A DNA stretch of 64,000 bases, from NCBI RefSeq assembly GCF_000017565.1, contig NC_009719.1, forward strand, positions 1,240,001 through 1,304,000, read 5' to 3'. Shown in pieces: positions 24,947-33,658 of the stretch. Each line of letters opens with the position of its first letter. Position 1 is the first letter of the stretch. The notes under the pieces are model-generated. The model did not search any database, was not told the origin of the DNA, and was given only the letters and a program-made list of their open reading frames with translations. A program made the translations under genes and the position numbers. This DNA comes from Parvibaculum lavamentivorans DS-1 (GTDB lineage: Bacteria > Pseudomonadota > Alphaproteobacteria > Parvibaculales > Parvibaculaceae).

Positions 24947-25966
24947 GTGTCGGCTAGCGCCCATCACTGGTATTTCAACAAACGGCCCAAGGATGTAATC
25001 GAGGCGGATACGCTGGTCCTGCGCGAAGATCCCATCCCCGCGCTGAAGCAGGGGGAGCTTCTCGTCCGCACCCTCTATATGTCGCTGGATGCAACAAACC
25101 GCGTCTGGATGAGCGATTGGGATACCTATATGGACCCGCTGCCGCTCGGCTCCCGCATGCTCGGCTTCGTGCTGGGCGAGGTGGCCGAAAGCCGCAATCC
25201 GGCCTTCCCGCAAGGCTCCCTCGTCACCGGCCTGGGCACCTGGTCCGATTATTTCGTCACCGATGGCGTCGGCTACGTTCCCTTCCCGAAGCCTGAGGGC
25301 GTCCCCCTCGCGGATGCCTTCGGCATTCTCTCTGTCGCCGGCCCTACCGCCTATGTCGGCCTCCTCGAAATCGGCAAGCCGAAACCGGGCGACACGGTCG
25401 TCGTCACCGCGGCGGCCGGCGCGGTCGGCGCGCTGGTCGGTCAGATTGCGAAGCTGCATGGCTGCCGCGTAGTCGGCGTCGCGGGCTCCGAAGACAAATG
25501 CCGCTGGCTCACCGATGAACTCGGCTTCGACGCCGCCATCGACTACCGCAAGGAAAATGTGCTGGATGCGCTGAAGCGCGAAGCGCCGAACGGTATCGAC
25601 GTTCATTTTGAAAATGTCGGCGGCGAGCAGCTCGATGCGGGTCTCACACTGATGAACGATGGCGGCCGCGTCGTCATCTGCGGCCTCATCTCCACCTACA
25701 ATTCGTCGGAGCCCGTGCCGGGCCCCTACATGTTTCGCAATGTCATCATGAAGCGCCTCACCATTCAGGGCTTCGTCATTCTCGACTACGCGGAGCATTT
25801 CGCGGAATACAACGCGAAGCTCGTCGAATGGATGCGCACAGGCAAACTCAAATACCGTCTGCATATTGTCGACGGTCTGAAGAATGCGCGAGACGCGCTC
25901 GGCCTTCTCTACACGGGAGGCAACAACGGAAAGCTCATGGTGCGCATAGGAAAAGAAAGCGCCTGA
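24947..25966 (+). CDS. Zinc-free NADP-dependent MDR oxidoreductase
   Basis: A 339-residue medium-chain reductase of the prostaglandin-reductase/alkenal-reductase group (YncB-like). HHWYFNKRP is the family opening, and the NADPH Rossmann motif is VVVTAAAGAVGALVGQIAK. DVHFENVGGEQLDAGL and MKRLTIQGFVILDYAEHF are also family-typical. No zinc ligands are visible. Members reduce activated C=C bonds in enones. Start is uncertain: GTG at 24947 with GGGGGGAGG matches family length, while GTG at 24872 with GGGGAGGATA would add 25 residues. It is preceded by the shared leader element and followed by the LuxR activator. Confidence 0.85.
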   Translation: MSASAHHWYFNKRPKDVIEADTLVLREDPIPALKQGELLVRTLYMSLDATNRVWMSDWDTYMDPLPLGSRMLGFVLGEVAESRNPAFPQGSLVTGLGTWSDYFVTDGVGYVPFPKPEGVPLADAFGILSVAGPTAYVGLLEIGKPKPGDTVVVTAAAGAVGALVGQIAKLHGCRVVGVAGSEDKCRWLTDELGFDAAIDYRKENVLDALKREAPNGIDVHFENVGGEQLDAGLTLMNDGGRVVICGLISTYNSSEPVPGPYMFRNVIMKRLTIQGFVILDYAEHFAEYNAKLVEWMRTGKLKYRLHIVDGLKNARDALGLLYTGGNNGKLMVRIGKESA

Positions 25967-26053
25967 GCGGAAGAAGGAAGACAATAAGCCCGCATTGAAG
26001 CGGGCGCGCGGAAACCGCGAGGCTTCCGCCATCCTTGGAGGAGGAGGGTGCCA

Positions 26054-28819
26054 ATGGCCGGGGCATTGGAACCGAAACCGTCTCGCGCGGCCGCGCGTGA
26101 CGGAAACCTGTCGCTGCTTCCCGCGACGAACAAGCTCGGGCGCGGCGCGGCCGCGGGCGCAAACAATCTCGTTTTGCGCAAGCATCAGCTCGACCGGTTG
26201 AAAAATCACACCGGCGTCCGTCTCATCGTCGTGCAGGCGCCCGCCGGCTTCGGCAAGACCACGCTCCTCCGTCAATATTGTGCATGGCGCGAGGCGCAGG
26301 GAAGCCGGGTCGCATGGCTGCACCTGGAAGCGCATTACGCAGACCCGTCCCGTTTTCTGCGTCTTGTCTGCGAGGCGGTGGCAGGCGCCATCGAGGAGGA
26401 AAGCCCGTCAGCTGCCCTCCCGGACAACTCGTCAGCTTCAATTCAGGATTTCCTTCGCGTTGTCCGCGGCACCGATGTCGGCATCGTTGTCGTCGTCGAC
26501 AATTTCGAGCAAGCCGCTCATTCGGGCATGGAAGCCGTCATCGCGCAGCTCGTCCGCGTTCTCCCGCAGAACGTGCAGCTCTGCATCGGCACGCGCGTCA
26601 TTCCCGCCATAAATCTGCCGCGCCTCCAGCTTCGCGAACAGGCGGTTGTCGTCAATGTCGAGGGCTTGCGTTTCCGCGCCAACGAAACCACTGAATTCTT
26701 CCGCGAGTTCCGGGACATCTCTGAGGAAGAACTGGATAAATATCAGGTGGCGACGGATGGCTGGCCCGCCGCCCTTCAATGCATTCGTCTTTCCATGCGT
26801 GGCCGCACGGGCAGGGCAAAGCCGCTTCCCATTTCCGGCGTCACGCCGGACCTGATCGACTTCCTTGCAACCGACGTCTTTGAAAATCTGTCGGGTGACA
26901 TTCAGCGTGCGCTTCTCGATGCCTGCATGCCGGAACGCATTTGCCCGGAACTTCTCGAGTCGATTTCCGGCCGGCCGGACGGCGAGGGCAGTCTCGGCGA
27001 GATAGAACATCTCGGTCTCTTCCTCACACCCGTCGATATGGATCATCGCTGGTTCCGGTTTCACACCGTCTTCCGCCAGGTGCTGCTGACCCGCCTCCGC
27101 CGCGAACTCTCGGAGGCCGAAATTCTCGCGCGCCATCGGAAGATCGCCGAGTGGTATGCCGCCCACGGCTTTTCCGAGGAAGCGATCCTTCACTATATCG
27201 AGGCAACGGATCAGGAAGCTGCCGCAGCACTCCTGAACGCGATCATCGGCCGCCTCGTCAACGAGGAGCGGCTCGATCTCATTGTCCGCTACACGGACCG
27301 CCTCTCCCCCGATGTCATCCAGAACTACGAACACATCCTCAACGCCGCCATCGTCGCTTATGGCTTCCGCCGCGAATTCATCAAGGCAAATCGAATTATC
27401 GCTCTCCGCCGTGCCGCGCTGGAACGCGAGAATGCGTCGAAAGAGGCCTGGGGCGTCCACCATTACACGCGCATCTTCACCACCGCCGCGCAGGATCAGG
27501 TGGTGGAGATCGGCCGCACGGCGCAACTGGCGCTGGACCATCTTGCCGATGCCCCCGGCCTCGAATATGCCGTCGCGCTCAATGCCCGCGCCTATTGGCT
27601 TTACCTGAACAGCAAGTTCGAGGAAGCGCGCGAAGCCCTGGCGCAGGCCCGCGCCCTTCACGACGAGGCGCATAATCTTTTCGGCCTCTCATACTGTGAA
27701 TGGATCTACGCCAATGTCCTCTCGACGCAGGGCCGCAATGAAGAGGCGCTGAAAAGCCTGAAGCAGGCACAAATACATAATGACGAAGGCGCCACCGCCA
27801 GCGTCACCGCCGGCTCCGTCATCGCTGCTTGTCTCGCCGAAACGCTTTACGAGAAAAACTGCATCGCGGAAGCCGAAATGCTTCTCCACGATCATCTCCT
27901 TCTCCTCGAACAACAGGCGATTGTCGAACCGCTGGCACTCGCCTTCCTCACAATGGCTCGCGTCGCCATGCTGAGGGGCGAGGAGCGCGAGGCCGAGGAA
28001 GTCCTCGACCGGATGATGTATCTCGGACACCGCTACAACCTTCGCCGCCTCGTCATCTACGCCAAGGCCGAGCTCGTCCGCCAGGCGACGCTGGCCGGCG
28101 ATCTCGACAAGGCGCGCACGCGCTTCGCAAGCATGGGGCAGGGCGAAAACGACGGCGAAGACGATCTCGTCTATTTCGCGGGTGAGACCGAAGCGCAGAC
28201 GATCACCGAAGCCCGCCTGCTCATCCTCGCCGGCCGTCATGCCGATGCCCGCGCGCTGCTCCAGCCCGCCGCCCGCAAGGCGCGCTCGCAGCGCCGCATG
28301 CGCCGCTTCCTCAAGCTCAATCTCCTGCTCGCCATCTCGCTCAATGTCGAAGGCCAGGTGAATTCCGCCCGCCGCGCCTTGATCGAGGCCTTGCAGGTCG
28401 GCGCGCCGGATCAGTTCATTCGTCTCATTCTCGATGAAGGCCCGCAGGCCCTCCGCCTTCTGCATGAAGCGCGCGCCGCCCTGCCGAAGTTCCCGGACCT
28501 GCCGCAAAAGGACAGCGTCTCCGCCTATCTCGACCGCCTGCTCAGCGAAGCCGGCGAATTCGCGCCCGCGCTCATGCCCGATGCAGGGCATGACGAAAAC
28601 GACGATATCTCGCCGCACCTCCTCGAGGAACTCACCGATCGCGAACGCGAAATTCTGCGCCTCGTCTCCAACGGCTTCTCCAACAAGGCCCTCGCAGATC
28701 GCCTTTCTCTCTCCACCAACACGGTGAAATGGCACCTCCGCAACATCTTCGAGAAGCTGCAGATCGGCAATCGCATGCAGGCCGTTTCCGTCGCCCGCCA
28801 CTTCGGTCTCATCGACTGA
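26054..28819 (+). CDS. Large ATP-binding LuxR (LAL/MalT-type) transcriptional activator
   Basis: A 921-residue STAND-type regulator. The P-loop APAGFGKTTLL is at residues 62-72, Walker B VVVVDNFEQA near 140-150, then a winged-helix region and a long TPR-like helical array (about 400-840) that would bind the inducer. A LuxR helix-turn-helix ends the protein (LTDREREILRLVSNGFSNKA and NTVKWHLRNIFEKLQIGNR). Such proteins switch on operons when ATP and inducer are bound. It lies between two units that carry the same leader element, so autologous control of the MDR and carboxylase genes is likely. ATG at 26054 follows GGAGGAGGAGG. Confidence 0.93.
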   Translation: MAGALEPKPSRAAARDGNLSLLPATNKLGRGAAAGANNLVLRKHQLDRLKNHTGVRLIVVQAPAGFGKTTLLRQYCAWREAQGSRVAWLHLEAHYADPSRFLRLVCEAVAGAIEEESPSAALPDNSSASIQDFLRVVRGTDVGIVVVVDNFEQAAHSGMEAVIAQLVRVLPQNVQLCIGTRVIPAINLPRLQLREQAVVVNVEGLRFRANETTEFFREFRDISEEELDKYQVATDGWPAALQCIRLSMRGRTGRAKPLPISGVTPDLIDFLATDVFENLSGDIQRALLDACMPERICPELLESISGRPDGEGSLGEIEHLGLFLTPVDMDHRWFRFHTVFRQVLLTRLRRELSEAEILARHRKIAEWYAAHGFSEEAILHYIEATDQEAAAALLNAIIGRLVNEERLDLIVRYTDRLSPDVIQNYEHILNAAIVAYGFRREFIKANRIIALRRAALERENASKEAWGVHHYTRIFTTAAQDQVVEIGRTAQLALDHLADAPGLEYAVALNARAYWLYLNSKFEEAREALAQARALHDEAHNLFGLSYCEWIYANVLSTQGRNEEALKSLKQAQIHNDEGATASVTAGSVIAACLAETLYEKNCIAEAEMLLHDHLLLLEQQAIVEPLALAFLTMARVAMLRGEEREAEEVLDRMMYLGHRYNLRRLVIYAKAELVRQATLAGDLDKARTRFASMGQGENDGEDDLVYFAGETEAQTITEARLLILAGRHADARALLQPAARKARSQRRMRRFLKLNLLLAISLNVEGQVNSARRALIEALQVGAPDQFIRLILDEGPQALRLLHEARAALPKFPDLPQKDSVSAYLDRLLSEAGEFAPALMPDAGHDENDDISPHLLEELTDREREILRLVSNGFSNKALADRLSLSTNTVKWHLRNIFEKLQIGNRMQAVSVARHFGLID

Positions 28820-28839
28820 TTTCACCCCCGAAATTCCAT

Positions 28840-28862
28840 CCTTTCGGGTGGGGCGAGGGGTA
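28840..28862 (+). promoter_or_regulatory. Shared leader element, copy B (carboxylase operon)
   Basis: CCTTTCGGGTGGG (28840-28852), GCG, then AGGGGTA. The 10-mer GGGGAGGATA lies at 28921-28930, just before the GTG start at 28936. The first 13 bases and the 10-mer are identical to copy A. The spacing from block 1 to the 10-mer is 81 bases here and 61 in copy A. Confidence 0.55.
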
Positions 28863-28935
28863 TCCGCCGCCGGTACTTTCTTCCTCATAAACGGCAACGC
28901 TGTGTGCCGAAAAGACGAGTGGGGAGGATATCGCG

Positions 28936-30819
28936 GTGGGGCTTCTTGTAAGCATCGACAATGGCGGCACGCTGACGGATGTCTGCGCCACGGATGGCAT
29001 GTCCACCATCCACGCCAAGACCATCACCACGCCGCATGATCTGACGGAATGCTTCGTCAAATGTCTCGAAGCACTCTCCGAAAAAATCAGCGGCGAGGTC
29101 GACCTGCCGAAACTTGTCGGCGCCATCGACTACATCCGCTATTCGACCACGCAGGGCACCAACGCCATCGTGCAGCGCAAGGGCCCGCGCATCGGCCTGT
29201 TGACGGATGACGACGCGCTCCTTTCGGGCGCCATGAATGCCGCGCCCGCGCTCTTCGAGGCTTTCGTTGGCGACTGCATCCGCGTCGTCTCGCCCGCCGC
29301 CGCGTCCTCCGCCACATCCGAACTCGTGATGGCCGTCTCGAAGCTCGTCTCCTCCGGCGCAAGCCGCATCGTCATCGCCTTCTCCGGCGCCGAGGCCGTC
29401 GCGCATGAGAAGGCCGCCAAGCGCGCGCTCTACCGCGCCTTCCCGCGCCACCTTCTCGGCGCCGTGCCGCTCCTCTTCTCCACCGAGTTGACGCGCATCG
29501 GCACGGTCGAGCAGCGTGTCTGGACGAGCGTCGTCAACGCCTTCCTCCATCCCGCGATGGAAACCTTCCTCTACAACGCCGAGAACAAGCTCCGCGAGCA
29601 CCGCGCGAGGAAGCCTCTCCTCATCTTCCGCAACGACGGCAACTCCACCCGCGTCGCGAAAACGGTCGCGATCAAGACCTATTCCTCCGGCCCCCAAGGC
29701 GGTGTCGTCGGCGGCGAAGTGCTCCTGAAGCATTACGGCATCCCCGCCGCCGTCTCCATCGACATCGGCGGCACGACCACCGACATCGCCGTCTTCGACG
29801 ACGCCACAGTCGCCGTCGCCGATGCCGGCCACATCGAGGGCGCGCCGGTTTCCATCCCGCTCTCCGCTGTCGAAAGCATCGGCGCCGGCGGCGGCTCCAT
29901 CATCCGCGCCGAAGGCGGCGAGATCCTCGTCGGCCCCGAAAGCGTCGGCTCGGCCCCCGGCCCCGCCTGCTTCGCGCGCGGCGGCACCAGCGCCACCATG
30001 ACCGATGCCTTCCTCGCCCTCGGCATCCTCGACCCGCACTCCTATTTCGGCGGACGCATGGTGCTCGACCGCGAGCGCGCCGCCCGCGCCATCATGGCCC
30101 ATGTCGGCGACCCGCTGGGCCTGCCGCTCGCCGACGCCGCCGAAGCCATGGCCGCCGCCTATCACGGCAAGATCGCCGCCACGCTGAAATCCTGGGCGGG
30201 CGAAAACCCGGACGCCACGCTCCTCGCCTTTGGCGGCGCGGGGCCCATGTCCGCCTGCGGTGTCGCCGAAATGGCCGGCCTCAAGACCGTCCTCATCCCG
30301 AAATTCGCTGCCGTCTTCTCCGCCTACGGCATCGCCTTCTCCGACATCGAACACAGCTATATGGCCGAACTCGTCCGCGACAGCGACGGCGCGATCGCCC
30401 GCGCCAAGGCCGATCTCGCGGAGCAAGCCCGCCGCGGCATGCTCGCCGAAGGCTTCGACCTCGAAGAATGCCGCCTCGATTATGCGGTGCTGACGAAGAA
30501 CGGCAGCGGCTACACCCGCGCCAAACTGAACGGCCAGCTCGACCGCGCCAACATCGAAACCTGGCTCGAACTGCGCGTCACCAAACCCATCGACAAGATC
30601 GCGCTGGGCGGCACCGAAAGCAGCGAGACGCGAAAGGCAACACCCTCCGGCATCCGCAAGGGAACGTCCGACCTGCCGCTCTTCCGCCTCGAGGAACTCC
30701 TCCCCGGCGATTGGCATGACGGCCCCTGCCTCGTCGAGGAAGCCTTCTTCACCACGCATGTCCGGCAGGGCTGGCGCTTCGTCGTCAGTGGCAATGGCGA
30801 CCTTTTCCTGAAGCGCTGA
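28936..30819 (+). CDS. Hydantoinase/oxoprolinase-family subunit of a ketone carboxylase (ApcA-like)
   Basis: A 627-residue HyuA-type ATP-grasp/ASKHA-fold subunit. LLVSIDNGGTLTDVCA is the N-terminal phosphate-binding loop, SGPQGGVVGGE and VSIDIGGTTTDIAVFD the second, and GAGGGSIIRAEGGEILVGPESVGSAPGPACF a classic family stretch broken only by short variants. In acetophenone and acetone carboxylases such subunits activate substrate or bicarbonate with ATP. It is the first gene of a five-gene operon (large HyuA, small zinc protein, larger HyuA, HyuB, 27-kDa protein). The GTG start is 6 bases after GGGGAGGATA. Confidence 0.88.
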   Translation: MGLLVSIDNGGTLTDVCATDGMSTIHAKTITTPHDLTECFVKCLEALSEKISGEVDLPKLVGAIDYIRYSTTQGTNAIVQRKGPRIGLLTDDDALLSGAMNAAPALFEAFVGDCIRVVSPAAASSATSELVMAVSKLVSSGASRIVIAFSGAEAVAHEKAAKRALYRAFPRHLLGAVPLLFSTELTRIGTVEQRVWTSVVNAFLHPAMETFLYNAENKLREHRARKPLLIFRNDGNSTRVAKTVAIKTYSSGPQGGVVGGEVLLKHYGIPAAVSIDIGGTTTDIAVFDDATVAVADAGHIEGAPVSIPLSAVESIGAGGGSIIRAEGGEILVGPESVGSAPGPACFARGGTSATMTDAFLALGILDPHSYFGGRMVLDRERAARAIMAHVGDPLGLPLADAAEAMAAAYHGKIAATLKSWAGENPDATLLAFGGAGPMSACGVAEMAGLKTVLIPKFAAVFSAYGIAFSDIEHSYMAELVRDSDGAIARAKADLAEQARRGMLAEGFDLEECRLDYAVLTKNGSGYTRAKLNGQLDRANIETWLELRVTKPIDKIALGGTESSETRKATPSGIRKGTSDLPLFRLEELLPGDWHDGPCLVEEAFFTTHVRQGWRFVVSGNGDLFLKR

Positions 30820-30830
30820 GGAACAGAAAA

Positions 30831-31232
30831 ATGAAAGTCTTCATCACCGCCGCGCTCACCATCGATCTCGGCAAGGAGCGCTGGGAATGCGCCGCCTGCG
30901 GCCACGATCTCGGCTCCGCCCGCGAAAACTACAAGAAGGGTCTCCTGGTCCGCGACCGCGCGCCGGAAGAAATCCACGCGCCCATCCTCGATCCCGCGCG
31001 CTACGAATTCACCTTCGCGCCCGATGGTGACTGGTGCCGCATCCTCGAATATTGCTGCCCCTCCTGCGGTCGCCTCGCCGAAGTCGAATACCTGCCGCCG
31101 GGCCATCCCCCCGCGCATGACATCGAGCTCGATATCGACGCGCTGAAGGCGCAATGGGCAAAGCGCGAGCCGCTCGCCGCGCCCGTCCTCGGGCCGGATT
31201 TCGTCGCGCCTCCCCATTCGCATTCGCACTGA
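30831..31232 (+). CDS. Small zinc-binding subunit of the ketone carboxylase (acetone carboxylase gamma / ApcB-like)
   Basis: A 133-residue protein, about 15 kDa. Two Cys clusters, CAACGHDLG (residues 19-27) and EYCCPSCGRL (about 72-81), form a probable zinc site as in the acetone carboxylase gamma family. The C-terminus is His-rich (PHSHSH). This subunit type is found almost only with HyuA/HyuB carboxylases, which makes the whole operon a carboxylase and not a hydantoinase. It sits 11 bases after the first subunit and 20 bases before the third. Confidence 0.85.
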   Translation: MKVFITAALTIDLGKERWECAACGHDLGSARENYKKGLLVRDRAPEEIHAPILDPARYEFTFAPDGDWCRILEYCCPSCGRLAEVEYLPPGHPPAHDIELDIDALKAQWAKREPLAAPVLGPDFVAPPHSHSH

Positions 31233-31252
31233 ACAAGAACAAGGATCGCACC

Positions 31253-33385
31253 ATGCGTCGCGTATCGGTCGACATCGGCGGAACATTCACGGATTGCTCG
31301 CTCGTCTGGGACGATGCCTATGTCGAGGCAAAGGCGCTCACCACGCATCAGAACCTCGCGCTCGGTTTCAACGCCTCGCTGAAGATCGCCTATGAGCAGC
31401 TTGGCCTCTCGCTGGAAGAAGTCATGCGCGAAGTCGACAGCGTCCGCTATGCGACGACGCTCGGCACCAACGCGCTGATCGAGCGGCGCGGCCCCCGCGT
31501 CGGTCTTCTCGTCACGGCGGGCTTCGAAGCCATGGTGCCCCTGAGCCGCGGCCGCGGCTATGGCGAGGGCCTGCCGGACCGTCTCCGCCGCGACCTGCCC
31601 ATGGCGCAGCGCCCCGAGCCTCTCGTCCCCGTGCAGATGATCGTCGGCATCCGCGAGCGCGTCGCCGAAACGGGCGAAATCCTGATGCCGGTCGATGCCG
31701 AGGATGTGCGCGCCCGCGTCCGCGAGCTGGTGGACAATGGCGTACAGGCCTTCGTTGTCTCGCTCGTCAACGCCGTCGTGCAGCCGGAACATGAATTGCT
31801 GATCGAGGAAATCATCCGCGATGAATTCCCCGAACATCTCCTCGGCTCCGCGCCCATCATCCTATCGCATCAGGTCGGCGGCCGTAAGGGCGAATACGCG
31901 CGCACCTCGTCGGCCATCATCGACGCCTTCCTGCACAATGCGATGTATCACGGCCTCTCGACGCTGGAGCTCAATCTCCGCGACAATGGCTACCAGAAGC
32001 CCATGCTCGTCATCCATAATTCCGGCGGCATGGCGCAGTTGAATTCGACCGACGCGCTACAGACCATCCATTCCGGCCCCGTCGCCGGCATCAACGCCTC
32101 GGAGCATCTCGCCGCCGAAACCGATCTCGGCAATGTCGTCTGCACGGATATGGGCGGCACCTCCTTCGACATCGGCCTCGTCGTGAAGGGCGGGGTGAAG
32201 TTCTACGATTTCAATCCCGTCATCGGCCGCTGGCTCGTCAACATCCCGATGGTCCATCTCGTCACGCTCGGCGCCGGCGGCGGCTCCGTCGCGCGTTATG
32301 ATCGCCTCCGCCGCACCGTCGTCGTCGGCCCGGAAAGCGCCGGTTCCGATCCCGGCCCCGCCTGCTACAATCGCGGCGGCCGCAACCCGACAGTCACGGA
32401 TTCAGATCTCGTCCTCGGCTACCTCCTCGCGGATCGCTATGCCGGCGGCACCATCCCGCTGAACGAGCGCCGCGCTCTCCGCGCCCTCGAAAAGGAAGTC
32501 GGCGAGCCGATGAGCGTCGATGCCGTCGAGGCCGCGAAACTCATCCGCGAAAAAGTCGATAACGACATGGCGAATGGCATCGCGCAGGAATTGCGTGTGC
32601 GCGGTTATGAGCCCCGCCATTTCACGCTGCTCGCCTATGGCGGCAACGGCGCGCTTCATGCCTGCGGCATCGCCAATGTCCTCGGCGTCACCCGCGTCAT
32701 GGTCCCGCCCTTCAGCGCCATTTTTTCGGCCATCGGCGCGGGCAATATGGACCAGCTCCATTTCCACGAGCGTTCGCTTTATCTCTCGCTCTACGATTCC
32801 AATACGCGCGCCCTCTTCGACGATTTCCCGCGCTTCAATGCCCTGGTCGAGGAGCTGGAAGCAAAAGGCCGCGAAGACCTGCTCCGTCAGGGCGTCCCGG
32901 CGGATGCGATCCGCCATCGGCTCGAACTCGACATGCGCTATGGCAACCAGCTCGCGCAGACCGCTGTCGTCTCCGCGAAGAACAGGCTCGAATCCGCGGA
33001 CGATTTGATGGAAGTCCTCACCACCTTCTCGAAGGATTACGGCCGCCGCTACGGCGAAGGCAGTCAGGCGCCCGAAGCCGGCATCCGCGTCAACACGCTT
33101 CGCGTCGCGACTTATTCCAGCATGTCGACCTTGAAGTTCAAGGGCGTCCTGCCGGAAGAAGCGGACCTCGCCGCCGCGCCCGCGCCGTCCTCCTCGCGCG
33201 ATTGCCAATTCGTCGGCCAGTCCGCGCCACTCACTACGGCCTTCTACGATCTCGCCGATCTCTCCTTCGGCGCCGTCATCGAAGCCCCCGCCATCGTCAT
33301 CTCCCCCTCGACAACCTACCTCGTCGAGCCCGGCTGGCGCCTCCGCATCGGCCGCTATGGCGCCGCCCTTTTCGTGAAGGTGTGA
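31253..33385 (+). CDS. Second HyuA-family subunit of the ketone carboxylase (ApcC-like)
   Basis: A 710-residue paralogue of the first operon gene. RRVSVDIGGTFTDCSLVW is the N-terminal loop; later motifs are RYATTLGTNALIERRGPRVG, SGPVAGINASEHLA, DMGGTSFDIGLV and TLGAGGGSVARYD. The presence of two different HyuA-type subunits is a feature of acetophenone carboxylase and not of simple hydantoinases or oxoprolinases. The ATG at 31253 has AAGGA upstream; a longer in-frame reading that overlaps the small subunit is rejected. A 273-base gap with palindromic repeats separates it from the next gene. Confidence 0.9.
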   Translation: MRRVSVDIGGTFTDCSLVWDDAYVEAKALTTHQNLALGFNASLKIAYEQLGLSLEEVMREVDSVRYATTLGTNALIERRGPRVGLLVTAGFEAMVPLSRGRGYGEGLPDRLRRDLPMAQRPEPLVPVQMIVGIRERVAETGEILMPVDAEDVRARVRELVDNGVQAFVVSLVNAVVQPEHELLIEEIIRDEFPEHLLGSAPIILSHQVGGRKGEYARTSSAIIDAFLHNAMYHGLSTLELNLRDNGYQKPMLVIHNSGGMAQLNSTDALQTIHSGPVAGINASEHLAAETDLGNVVCTDMGGTSFDIGLVVKGGVKFYDFNPVIGRWLVNIPMVHLVTLGAGGGSVARYDRLRRTVVVGPESAGSDPGPACYNRGGRNPTVTDSDLVLGYLLADRYAGGTIPLNERRALRALEKEVGEPMSVDAVEAAKLIREKVDNDMANGIAQELRVRGYEPRHFTLLAYGGNGALHACGIANVLGVTRVMVPPFSAIFSAIGAGNMDQLHFHERSLYLSLYDSNTRALFDDFPRFNALVEELEAKGREDLLRQGVPADAIRHRLELDMRYGNQLAQTAVVSAKNRLESADDLMEVLTTFSKDYGRRYGEGSQAPEAGIRVNTLRVATYSSMSTLKFKGVLPEEADLAAAPAPSSSRDCQFVGQSAPLTTAFYDLADLSFGAVIEAPAIVISPSTTYLVEPGWRLRIGRYGAALFVKV

Positions 33386-33436
33386 CAAATGCCGGCGGCA
33401 GCGCGAAGCAATGAGCGGCCAAAAATAGAAGTGTCA

Positions 33437-33454
33437 CCCCGGCGCAAGCCGGGG
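33437..33454. repeat. Short palindromic element inside the carboxylase operon
   Basis: CCCCGGC, GCAA, GCCGGGG forms a perfect 7-base stem. Preceded by GTCA, it looks like the common alphaproteobacterial intergenic palindrome family. It lies between the third and fourth subunit genes. Confidence 0.65.
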
Positions 33455-33521
33455 CCCATTAGCCTCGCGCCAATGAACGCGGGCAGCGAACACCGCTCGC
33501 GCAAACGCGATAACTCAAAGC

Positions 33522-33612
33522 CGTCATGGCCCGGCTTGTCCGGGCCATCCACGTCTTCCTTTGGGAGCGTGGTGCAAAGACGTGGATGGCCCGCATGAAG
33601 CGGGCCATGACG
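33522..33612. repeat. Nested palindromic mosaic element inside the carboxylase operon
   Basis: An approximately 90-base imperfect palindrome. The outer CGTCATGGCCCG (33522-33533) matches CGGGCCATGACG at 33601-33612; the inner GGGCCATCCACGTCT (33542-33556) is perfectly complementary to 33578-33592. Each half also holds its own small hairpin. The style is that of alphaproteobacterial REP/RIME-type mosaics. It could stabilise or process the mRNA between subunits. Confidence 0.7.
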
Positions 33613-33658
33613 AACAGTAGAAAATATACGCGGCCACAACCGCTCTGGAGGAACCAAA

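Noticed and set aside
28885-30759. Long open frame on the minus strand opposite the first carboxylase subunit
   Set aside because: It is a high-GC shadow: composition is Gly/Ala/Asp-rich without motifs, and the plus strand encodes a clear HyuA-type protein with its own ribosome site.
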